Source: Lineus longissimus
Taxonomy: Eukaryota > Nemertea > Pilidiophora > Heteronemertea > Lineidae
Direction: 5' to 3'
Assembly: GCF_910592395.1 (NCBI RefSeq)
Contig: NC_088322.1
Span: forward strand, 14,133,431-14,193,430
DNA length: 60,000 nt
In this document: piece after piece, positions 24,401 to 36,400 of the stretch
How the letters are laid out: each line of letters starts with the position of its first letter
How positions within the stretch are numbered: position 1 is the stretch's first letter
Program-made: the position numbers and the translations under genes
Notes under the pieces: generated by a model
Told to the model about the DNA's origin: nothing
Seen by the model: only the letters and a program-made list of their open reading frames with translations
Database searches by the model: none

Positions 24401-27400
24401 GTATCGAAATCCAAGTGACTTACAGGGCACAGAACCTTCAACCCCTAGTAACCCGAACCAATCTAGCTGATGACCAAGGCATCCAACAAATCCATGGAGT
24501 GCAACGAAGCAGTGGGTCAGTTGAGCAATGATGTCAAATCATTCGTTGGGCGCACCATCGTTCGTCTTCTTGGCCTTTCATAAGTCAGTTCAGATAGAGT
24601 GTTCCAATCCATCTCATGTTGAAGCACTTGCTCTGTGACAGAATGAAGACATCTCCCATCGTCATACTTTCATTGATTATGATATCGATTACAAATTGGT
24701 TTTCGATATACTTGACTATAATTAACTCCTCCTTTCATTCAGAAACTGAAATATTTACACCTCGTTATTTTCATGATTCAGAGGTCGTTGGCCCTATAGT
24801 TCAATGCAATACATGTTAATAAAGCTAAAATATTACCAGCGGCAAGGATGGATTATGAGAATGATCAGCAGAGCCATCCTGGCCATGAGGCCTCTAGTCT
24901 ACAAGATCTTAGCCCAACTGGCAACTTGTTGTGCACAGCCCTAACCACAGTCACACCTGTGTAAGTGATGAGTTAATCTAAGACTAAACCATCCCTTCAT
25001 CTTTCCTGGCTACAGAGCCAGTTACCACGGTTACAACGTCATTGTCATTTTCCCAACTTTCCTACAACGGCGCTGGGTGCTATGTGAATCTTATCAAGTT
25101 AACAATGGGAAGGAAAAGTGTATCTGGTGATGGCGATTCCATTTATAGGGTTATCGTTGTTGTTGTTGTTTTTTGTGCTTCTTTGTCGCGCTCTGATGGT
25201 TGTATGAATACGATTATTGGAGAATTCTGCGACCCTGATAATCTCCAACCGGCAATATAAGATTCCGATAACTGTGCGTCTTGGGTCTTTTTCTCAAGTG
25301 TGAGGAAAAGTTTTGGTACAATGCCAGCTAGCATCATCGACCCTTTTAGAGCATAAGGTATTGAAGAAAAGCTTCGGACAACTGTTTTGAACACATGGTT
25401 CTCACAATCTGATTCCAGGATCTCGCTCACTCCGCCCTTCAGCAGTGAATGACCTGACAGTTCAAATGGAAAATACTGAGCGTATTGGCAAGGAATTAGG
25501 TCCTGAGCCATCCTGAGGCTCTTGTACTCCCTGGAGACATAGCCAGGGTCTTGATAAGATACGGAAACCTTGGTGGTCAAGATGGTTCTGAGCCAACTCC
25601 GATATTTACTCATTCGAGGACCTGCCCAGGAATTTCTAAATCCACACCATGTCTCTCCCTCTCTTAGCAGTATTTGAATAACGACTCCATCGGGGTTAGA
25701 CACCATTTTAGCCAACTCTACTGGGCCACGTACAACAGCATCGTGGCAATCCACTTTGGTTGCTCATGCCATTAGACGTCAGCAGAATTTAAAACCCAAT
25801 CCGACCGGAGTAATATTTAAAGTGCGGTGAAATGGCTCGTTTGAAGTTTTGTGGTTTTAATGTACTTTTAGTCGTTTATATGGACTTTTGAAGATATTTT
25901 CTGTCTTTCGCAATTGACAACAGGTATCTTTATGAGAAGCTTTACAAGAAATGTACGAGTAGTGTTTCACTGTTCCATGTTACTATGACAATGAGGGAAA
26001 CTAGCATAACTTGTACTATTAGGGTAACGAGAGATCATCAGCTGCTCGAATATGGAGCCGACCTAATGTTATCACTAATTGCAGCCATCCTTCTCCTTAT
26101 GTCTGTTTCTTTTTGCAAGTTGACGCAAGGACTGCAAACGGCTTTGAACTTTTCATCACCTGTGTCTCAGATCAAAAAAATCTGTCAGTTCTGACAAAAT
26201 GCCGTATCTCTCTTTCCAGGCTTTCTCAGACGTTACGATCGCTGTTGAAGACTTTATAGCTGCCTCACCCCAGGAGCTCACCGTACAGCGTGGCCAGCAG
26301 GTTGAAATAATCGACTCTGGGTCACGCGACTCTATCGAATGGTGCCTTGTGCGGACGTTCTCTGCTGACGGAGGTCAATGTGAGGGTTTGGTCCCAATGG
26401 CCGCTCTGAAACATGTGCCAAATCTCCGTGTGTCGGGGAGTCGAGCGAGTATTGAGAATGACTCCGGTAAGTAGGCATTTCTAAAAATAGGTGTCCTGTA
26501 AAAAAAAATTTGATTTGTCTCATGCCGGAATTTCATTGGTGTGAAAATGCGAATACAAAAGTGTCAATACAGTCAACCTACCATCGAATCTTATTGACTG
26601 CAGGCATCGTCGCGTATTCTGACAAAATTCACCCAAAGTTAGGCTATAGAAGCTACTTGTAGATGTCTAATCTCACTGTTCCTTCAGAAATTACTCTTTT
26701 ACAAGATATTACATGACCAAATTCGATTGTGGCAGAGCCAGTGGCATGATTGACAAGTAATCAAATCATATTCATGTCTTGTAGCGATGTCCATCCAAGA
26801 AGGACAGATTTCCATCGCCATTTGTTGGGAAAATTGCGGGGAAATTCAATTTGTGATGCCAAAAACGTAAAAGGCTAGCTCATTCATTTGTGGTGGGGCT
26901 CACACTGCAGTTAATAATCCCCTGCAAATGAGAAATTTTCATTGCAGTGGCCTTGTTTATCGCACATCACTGTTATAAAAGTCCCTAGAATATGTTACTC
27001 TGCAAGAGAGCAACAAAGGACCCCCGGCAGTGTTATGGTGAAAGTGTCAGCCTGTGTGGGGCCATTCCCAACCTTGGTCTACCTGCTGTGAAATTCACCT
27101 CATTATTATTCTGACGATCATTTGATCTGAATTCATAAATACCATAATTCTTTGAACTTATTGATGTGGGTGCCATGCCTCCAACATAGAGCACAGAATT
27201 GTTTGGCATTTATAGTAGTTTTGCTACGGGCTGAGAATGTCTTGAATTTTTCGGGATTATTTCAAAATGTTACTTTTATCTTTGAGGGTTGTGGTGACAT
27301 TTGTACACCGATATCATCTGAGGTTGCGTATGTTTTTGGTCTTACAACTAGCAAAGAGCATGACTGTACAGGAATTTGATGAAGCTTGGCTTTTGGGTTG

Positions 27401-30400
27401 TTTGTGCTGCACAGTAATTGCTTGTATCATCAGAAATCATAGTAGTTGATGTTCTAGGCCAAATGGAGAAGATGTATAACAGCGTAGGTTTTCTTCTGCC
27501 ATATCAAGTTTTGGGGAAATTTCTTCATACTTCATGTTTCACTGTAACCTTCCAAACCAGTGCAGAGCACTAGTTACTCCATCTGTGTTTAGATAGAGGA
27601 ACTAATCTCATTTGGATCATAGTTTTGCATTGAAGACTAAGGTGGACTGTGAGCCAGCCTGTGTTGTACTCCTGAAATATTTGGAGAAGTTATGTTTAGC
27701 CATCAAAATATCCAGACCAGGATTCATTGCAACTGAGCACGACAGAGGTGAAGTTCAGCATTGATGAAACACTTTGCCAGGGGGTGTCTGAATGGACCTA
27801 TACTCCAACCACACCAAGTTCCAAATACCTGCATCCCTCTCCCTCTATGCTGAATATGGTCATCTTGTGAAATTTGCTTTGCCATCACCAAACAACTTAC
27901 CAGCTAGCTGGTGGTATGTTTCTAAACATCTTAAAAAGTGCTAAAATCAAAGGCAATTTCATGGTCAACTTGTTACTCCAGTATCCAGCCCCTAACTGCC
28001 AAGAAAGGCATCATCCCATTATGTCTAATGACTCCTGTCAGAATTTCAAGATGGGTTTTTCCGGGCTGTCAGCTCGGATTTATGATCAGTGGATGGGATT
28101 TGGAATAAGCTCCTTGGAATGAATGGTCTGTGACCTGTGGGCCCATTGGCCAAGTCAAGGGCAGCAAAAGATATGAGTATCTTCAATATTGATTTTGAGG
28201 GCTGGGAATTGGGTGTGATGGTGGCGGTCCAGTCAATTGATTGGCCTTTTCTAAAAATGGCAAATTTCATAACTTTCAATCCAATAACTTGTGTTTGATA
28301 TTCAATATGTTTGATTCGTTCGCTTTCAATGTGTTAATCTGATATTGACCGGGGACTTAACTCTTAAAGGGACTTTGTCCTTGGGCACTGGATCAAATAT
28401 GATTTCAGTAGAGTGTTGGGCCAGACTTTTTAGAATACTGTTATGTGTTCTGTTCTATTCTAAAATTGATTCATATCATAAAAATTTGAATACGTCATGG
28501 TCTAGACTGCCCAATTAACCATTGCCCCTTTAACTGTGACCATCTTCCACACAGATTTATCTGTTAGAAGTCAAAATCCAATTTGATGGTACAAAGCACT
28601 TGTGCTGAGATGAAAAATTAAAATCCAATATCAGTATCAGAATATTAGATCGAATTTGCCCCGATGCCCGTCAACGTGAGTCCTGGTTGTTAAACAGTAC
28701 CGCACAGCCACCGGCGACCTCAAACCCAGTGCTTGTAATTAAACATCTGGGGTGACATCAGTGGTTGCCACGGCAACAATATACTGTCACTTAAATGGAG
28801 GAAGGCCGTTCCCATCCCAGGGAGAGGTAGAGAAGGTGGACTGTGGAAATTTGTCGCGATTAGGAGCGTTAGTCTGTGCGCCAAGATTCCTTCACGGAGG
28901 ATAACCCCGTCGCAACCCTGGGTCTCAATTTAAGCTCCGTGACCTCCCCGTCCAGTAATTCCATAGGTACGTACTAACCGTCCAATAATCCCAGGAAATG
29001 TCAATCTCAATGTCGTCGAGAATTGTCAGAATTTCACAATATTGGTCTCTGCGTGTCTGTGTGTCATCGACTTTGTGTATGTTGTGCATTTCGAGTATTT
29101 GGCGAGACTTTGCTGTTATCCATCTGATATGACTCTTCGTACATTTGTGTTTGATATAAAAGCATGACTTGTTAAAACGCTTCCGACTGATCAATGCAGA
29201 TCCTTGTTGTCTGTTTCGAGTTCATTTCTCCTCGATAACGAGCCATACTCAATGAGACTGACGGCATGTGCTTTTGATATGGCGGCTCAGCGCCTCACAG
29301 CCGATGGCCAGGTCTACTCGAGCGACCATTATTGGGCCGGGAGGGCGGTGTCCACCTGTTGTCTGATGTTCTCTATATCATGAGCCAAACAATCGGTGTC
29401 TGGTGAAAAATCATCTATGCTGCGATTATCATCCAAAAATAGCTTTTTGAATTTTAAAACAGCATAAACTTTGTCAAGCTGACCGTTTTGAATTGGTATG
29501 TGCACCGTCTTGTCTGATACTGTATCCATGTTTTAGTGTAACCCTTATATGAATTCAGCCTCATTTGAAAGTCTGGCAAATGAATCATGATTGGTTTGTC
29601 TCTTTGAGTAGAGGGATCATACAATTTCATTATCAGTTTACTGAAATTTGTGTCAACTTGAGGTTGCTCAGATTCGTGTTGGTGTAATTCAATCAGCTTT
29701 GTACGTTGAGAAGAAAGGTACAAATCAAAAGAATTGTAATTGGATTAGCCAACGTGGTTGAATGTTCTTGAACAATGCTTCTTTGAGCGCATTGAACCAG
29801 GGCCTCAATCAGAAAATAGCTTTGTCAACAAACAAAAAGAAACAAAATTCCATACATGTAATTGTAGTATCCTTTGTTTGATACCAAGTTACAAGTAAGA
29901 TATAGGAATGAAAATGTCAAATGTCAGCAGAAGTTCAAGGGAAGTTTCCTGATTTTGTTGTGCTTCCATGCAAAAACATCTTTCCTGCTACGAAACTGCG
30001 ATATTGCCTAGTGAAAAATTCTTCATGCAATGAAACTCCAATAGTGGCAGTGACTACCGATTGGAAACTATAGCAACATGCCCGTACTTGTCAGTTATTG
30101 CATCTGGCTGCGTGTAATCCGGCGCAAAATGAAATCTACATACCAACCATTGGCAGATATTGTCATCCAGCAGCGAGGTAAATCATATCAAGTAGCCTAT
30201 GTCAGGCAATGCTGTGCATGGCATTGTCGATTACTGGTCAGCATTAAATGTAGCGTGCTGAGAGACAAGGATACAACATAGCTATTGTCACCAGAATGAG
30301 GTAAAAAAAGCTGTGTGGCTGAGGCCATCTGACGAGCAATGGCTATTATGTTGTGGATTTCCTGTAGTTCTACCATTATTCCCCATGACAAAAGCGTATT

Positions 30401-33400
30401 TGATATCATGTCTGATTATATGACTCGTTGTATGTAAGGGCAGGAATAAAAGGTCAGGAAAAAACATCATATGATGGTACAGTGTGCGGCATAATCTCAC
30501 AAGACGTAACCCTTTTCACCATGAACTTGAAGTGTTCGTGTTATTCAGATTCATTTTTTTGAGGGAAGTATATATTACGTATCACCTAAAAAGAGCGCGT
30601 TATCTGCTTGCATTAAAGGTGACACTTGAGCCGACAGATTGTCCTCTTATCATCCACCTGGGAGTATACCCATGGAATGACGAGCGCACATCTTCAGTGT
30701 CACAAAGCTACTCTGTAATCCAGGCATCTCTCGATATGTCTGATTCACGCGGAAGAAATTATGCTTAATCAATGCTTCTGCTCTGGTATCATTAAGTAAG
30801 CATTGAGGAAAAAAAAACACACCAGTAACACGCACTGCAATAGCAAAGTCATGGAGCTGTGCAACAAAGATTCTGCCATCTTCCAAAGGATCTTCCATCA
30901 GCCTGGAAAAGGTGTCTCCTCATAAATACTTAGTCAGCTCTCTCTCATGTCGTATTATCCTCTGCTGACTACAACAGCACAAAGAATCCACGATATTGAT
31001 TTTCATGATCTGGGGCTGGTATGGCTGTCTCCAACTCCTCCAATCAAACGATTCAGTGACAGCCGAGCTCGTTTAATAAATCATGCATAACCAGGATGAT
31101 GGTGATCAGTTGGGGTAGTGGCCATTACAGATACGATGATGACATTACCATTGCGTTGATTGTGCCAGAGATTGTGTGGGGCAGGAAGCCTGTTGACTCT
31201 AGTGTAAGTATGATCTTGTGGTTGGCCGCATGAAGAATTCAACCATCCTCCAGTGCCTTCCACCCGGTGTTGGTATCTGGAAATGGTTGGTCTTTAAGTC
31301 GATCTGCCATTGGTTGGGATTGTGTGTGGGCAGGAAGCCTGTTGACTCTAGAGAAGCGAGTTCCTGTGATGTTCCGTCATCCACAGATGCAGTCGCAGAA
31401 CAAAGGGCATCTGCAGGGTAGTAGAAGGTGATGTGAAGGCCAATCTTTACTGAGTTATCTGGGTCCGGAAGTCTCAAGTGCCTTCTACTCCAGTGTTGAT
31501 ATCTTGAAATGGTTGGTCTTTAAGTCTGCTGTTGACTGTTGCTGGGGGGTTTGGTTGAGCGGTCCTTGTTGCTTCAAGCAAGGTATTTTGGTAAGCTCTT
31601 GCCTGTTGCCAGCCAGATTTATGGCTACAAATGGGATCCTTATAATTGAAACTACGGCTTCTGGCCACGATTCAATGGGAGAAGGAAGCTGCAGGGTTTG
31701 AAGGCGGTCTATTGACTCAAGGTAGGGTCTAGGGGATCTTGTGGTTTCGCAACGGAAATTGTTTTGCAAAGGCTGGCTATATTGGTCTGTGGTCTGACTG
31801 CCTGGAGATCTGATAAGCAAACTACTGTGGCTAAGACAGAGAATCTAAGTGGAAAACCCACTAAAAGTTTCGGACTAAGAGGTGCCTTGAATCAGGAAAA
31901 GGCCAAAGATGCACTTTTGTCTGGTGAGTACCTTTGGGAAAACGGTTATCTCAGCTGAAGTTTGCGATGATGAATACCTGTTGCAAGAGTCCTTCAGCCT
32001 TTGCTGTTGATGAGGCTGAAAGCTCTTTTACTTCCTGCAACAAAGGTTGTGAGGGATCGGGAAAGCCTGTTTTGACTGGTTGTGGCCAAGAATGCTTGTG
32101 GTCCAAAGGAGATGAGCATCTTTGAGCACAAGCCTGGTCCCTTTTTGCGGCCAGTTCATTTGGGGCGTACACTGCAATGGGACCAAGCCAAACTTCACAT
32201 GCTCATCTTCTCCCGAGCTCTTTATGATGGGGTTCCACTGCACTCGGACCAAGTTGAAGAGTACTCAGAAGCTAGTGCTGTTTGGGGCGTGTCCTTGTAA
32301 CTGGTAAAGTGGTCATCTTCACTGAAGTTGTGGTGAAAAGCTGTCTCGGGGGCCGGCTTGTGCTATTAATGAAAGGTGCTGAATCACTGGGGTTTACCGT
32401 GGTGGATATTCGAAAGGAGTGGTGACCTTCCTGGTATCTGTGTGGGTATCAGGGGATGAGGTGCACCTATGAAAACATTACATCCTTTGCTAGTGCTTGT
32501 TTTCTACATGCTAGTGCTTGTTTTCTACATGCTATTGCTTGTTTTCTACATGCTAGTGCTTGTTTTCTACATGCTAGTGCTTGTTTTCTACATGCTAGTG
32601 CTTGTTTTCTACATGCTAGTGCTTGTTTTCTACATGCTAGTGCTTGTTTTCTACATGCTAGTGCTTGTTTTCTACATGCTAGTGCTTGTTTTCTACATGC
32701 TAGTGCTTGTTTTCTACATGCTAGTGCTTGTTTTCTACAGAGGTTATTCGAGTATTGTGGCTGGATTTAAAACTGAGTTAAAGATAGCTTTTCACAAAAA
32801 CATTTTGAAATGCTATAAATTTGTGTGAAGATCTTTGAAAGTTGTGGCTAAAGGGCAATCAGTGCACATTGGATGGGTTTACCTGTGTATGCGTACAAGG
32901 GTACAGTGCTTACATGCCAGAAGAAAAGTCCATTGATTACAATCTTTTGTCACACCGAGTATGTCAGTACCATCATTGGTACGTTTGTGTATTGGGTATA
33001 CACTGGCTGCTTTAAAAAGTGTGTTTGTCTACCCTAAAGAACAAAGAATGTGACCATTGGACTTTCATCTTGTCTGTAGAGCATTGTATGCATGTGACAA
33101 GCTTGTCCGCAGTGTTTACTGCTGTGACCAGCTCAGTGTTTGGATGGCGTTTGGGGCGGGGGGGGGGGGGGGTACCCAACTAACCAAGCCTCCTTTCACT
33201 GCTCTGAATCATACTGTGATGCAAGAGAGATCCTCAAGAGATACTACACAGAATCGTTGTGAAGCCAGATAAGAAGTCCTCATAGTGAAGTGGTTAATGT
33301 TGTTCCTCAGATGAATTCGTACCGTCGTCCTGTAATACATATGAGCAAAAAATAAAAAAACTACAGTGCAATTTTTCAACGCTGAGAAAAATCTGTAGCA

Positions 33401-36400
33401 GATAGAAGATGGATGGATTGAATTTTTATCCGATTAGATATTGGTGCCTGGTATTCTATGCTTGATTCAACTCACCTGGCAAAATGGAATGGTTTTTACC
33501 ACCTTTTCTTCTGCTGTGCATACGGTCAGTTTATTTGTGGGAAAGCTTTTTATGAGGTATGTTGGCCGTCTCTCATAGGCCTAGGCTCACAGGTCACCCC
33601 CTAAGCTACCTAACTATACCCGGAGGTGCCGTTTTGACCATTTCACATGACCCCCCTCACATCTCCAGTCCCTTCATCACTCTGTTCACAATTTGAGATT
33701 TTCTCCCCCTTTCTCTAGTCAAGAGTCAACTTCAGCAAGTTCGGTTCACCCTAACCACTTCATAGTTCTAGGCCTATGCTGGGACACCCCTATTCAAAAT
33801 GCCAAATGGACTGTTCTCATGGTGGGAATGCAGAACTCGTCCATTTGGATGTTTTGGATTATTTCTTCAAATGTTTTGGATACAACTTGAAATTTTCTTT
33901 GGATTATCAACTTTTGGATTTATTTTCTTATTCTGTGTCTCATAACATTGGAATATGCCGCGGGGCAGTTCTTTTAAGGATATTTTCTCCCGGAAGAAAT
34001 ATCGGGAAAAGAACAGAGCACAGTCGATGAAAACACGTAAGGTTTTGATAATAGGCCTAGCTCATCATATTGTGGCCATTTTAACTCTTTCGATCCCAGG
34101 GTTTTTTGTGTGATGCGACTCCCAGATATCGGGCGATTTACCCTAAATTACTGGGTTTCAAAAAACCAAGAAGCAAAGACCAGCTCATCACACCCCAGGA
34201 TGCTTGGTACCACTGGAAGTGGAAAGGTTGAAACCTTGGCTTCAAGATGATTTATAGAAAGTCATTATTTTAAACGAAGCCTGTCTTTGATAAAATATTG
34301 GAGGGTTTTTAATGCTGTTTTTTTTCTTGCACCTCTGCTAAATATTTTAGTGACGCCTCGTTTCCATGGTTTTCTGACATCAATATGTTAATGGTGACAT
34401 GTATAGGGCAAAACTGACAGAAGTGTGATTAAAGGGATACTGAATTTCCATGATCGTCTTTGGAACTCTTGATATTTTGCTCAAAATGCCTGCGCAGAAG
34501 TTCTGTGTAATCATGTTGTTTCCAAAGGTTATGAGGTGAGTATTTTCTTAACTGATTTGTTTTGGAATGGAATAGATAAATTGTGTGTATGTTCTCATCA
34601 GAGGTACAGCATGTGGCGTCAGTTCTCAATCAGTATAAGAATGCAGTACGCGTATATTCATCAGGGGATAACGCTTTATACTTCTGATGAGATGCAACCA
34701 GCAATGCCAGCAACCTGCATCCACAATGAGGAGTCCAGACTTCTGGTCTTTTGTATTCTTTATTGTTCTTTTATAGCAACCTTTGGGAGCAAGAGGACAA
34801 AGAGAGATGATGAGATAGTCAGAAAAAGCTGTCAGAATTCAGAACATGTAGGGTACAATCGCTCCTTGAGAATAGCGGGTATTACTGGGTCTCCAGTCCA
34901 TCATCCTACAGCATGCTTTCATATCGCTGCTAAAATACAGTCAGCTGCCCAATAACTTTAGTGGGTGTAGTTCGTAAGGCTCCATTGCCTGCTATGGGAG
35001 GATAGGGATCTTTTGCAGCTAAACCAGCGTCTAGGGCCAATAATGACTATGACTGCACGTCCAGTGACTTCATTTTCCTTGTCCACAAGATTTTTCATTT
35101 CAAGACAAACTTCTTGGTCAAGTATGTCAAATCTTGCATTATACATGTATCTCCCTCACGGATAAGAATCAGAGGATGTATTATATGAAATATTGATGGG
35201 TTTGTTAGCTGACCTACTCCATAACATATTTTTGGGGTCAATCAATATTAACTATTGGTGACTTCAGAGGGCTTTACTTGGTCAGAGATGAATATTGTTG
35301 AGTAAAATATTGAATTGAAAATAGACACAGTAGGCTACAAGGGCTATTAGGGACACTAGTTTTGGTCCCAAAGTGGTGGTTTCAGTTCAATTTTGACCTT
35401 TCTGATCAGGACACCTCTCTATTAAGGACAGCACTTGTCATTCCCGAGGGTGTCCTTAGTAGAGAGGTTCTACTGTGCCTTCTATATAGATGAACAGGTG
35501 TGTAAATAAGTGACAGGTCGAACATGTGTGTTTACTATCAGGTTTTGAGTGATTTTGGAGGAAAATTTAAGAATCCTTTTGCTGACCCTGGGATTTCTAA
35601 AATGACAAAGTTTGACATGTTTCAATAGCGCATTTATAATGTGTTGAAGATCAAGAACACCTGTGTCTGTTAGTTTTGTACTGAAGAGCTGAAAATACGA
35701 CTTAAAACTCTCATGCCCATATGGCTTGATCAAGAATTTTCCACAGCCGAACACATGTCAACATGTGGTTATAGAGATTCAATAAATAACTCTGTTTGAA
35801 TACGATGAGTTTTGGCAGGAGAAATATTTGAACTTCAGACATTTGTGAGACTTCTGTTTTTTTGAGCTAATGGGTAGTACATGTTATAGATTCGTTTGTG
35901 CAAGTTGGCTGTGAGGTTTTAGCTTGTGTTTTGGTGGCCGCAGGGGTTTACAACAGAAAAGACCTGAGCTGTTTCTAAAGGACTTATTTTGAAGGGCTTC
36001 AGTGATTAGCTTTAGAGGTATAGATTAATCCATACTCGATGCTACTGATAAAATGGGAGATAGAACAAACATATTAGAATAAAAAACTGCCCACTCCTTG
36101 TTAAGCTACCAATCCATTGCTATAGTCCCTTCATCAGAGGGTTAACCTAAATAAAGCTGAAGTACATACAGGCTCATCACCCACTATCATGGCAAAGTTA
36201 AAACCACCTGGTGAAGAATTCCAAACATGTTTAAAAAGGCAACAATTTCGGAGCTCACCAGATCCCAAGACATCAGCGTTTTTTAATCGGCTCTCAACTC
36301 GCTGAACAAAATGGGTATAAAAGCATCTTGCTGATGTGGTGATTTGTCATTCCACCGAAACGCCCCCGTGTTGCATCGGCTGTGGATTTGCACTCTGTTG

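Larger units (their letters stand above)
11607..26219. other. Intron 17, 14.6 kb, before the SH3 exon
   Basis: It runs from donor gtaggt after the Ser-rich exon to acceptor ctttccag before SH3. It holds a 22-bp minisatellite, an AT-rich 38-bp array, a GGTACTC-motif cluster, a SINE-like head, an inverted MITE pair, a TA-flanked MITE and an antisense open frame, all listed separately. In the stretches 11607-12390, 12618-13920, 15012-16437, 16512-19893, 20752-23931 and 24132-25142 I see only scattered short open frames and no exon. Confidence 0.85.

Noticed and set aside
32456-32828. Two hydrophobic repeat frames (LVFYMLV and ACFLHAS)
   Set aside because: A 21-bp minisatellite keeps frames open automatically; no signal beyond repeat translation.
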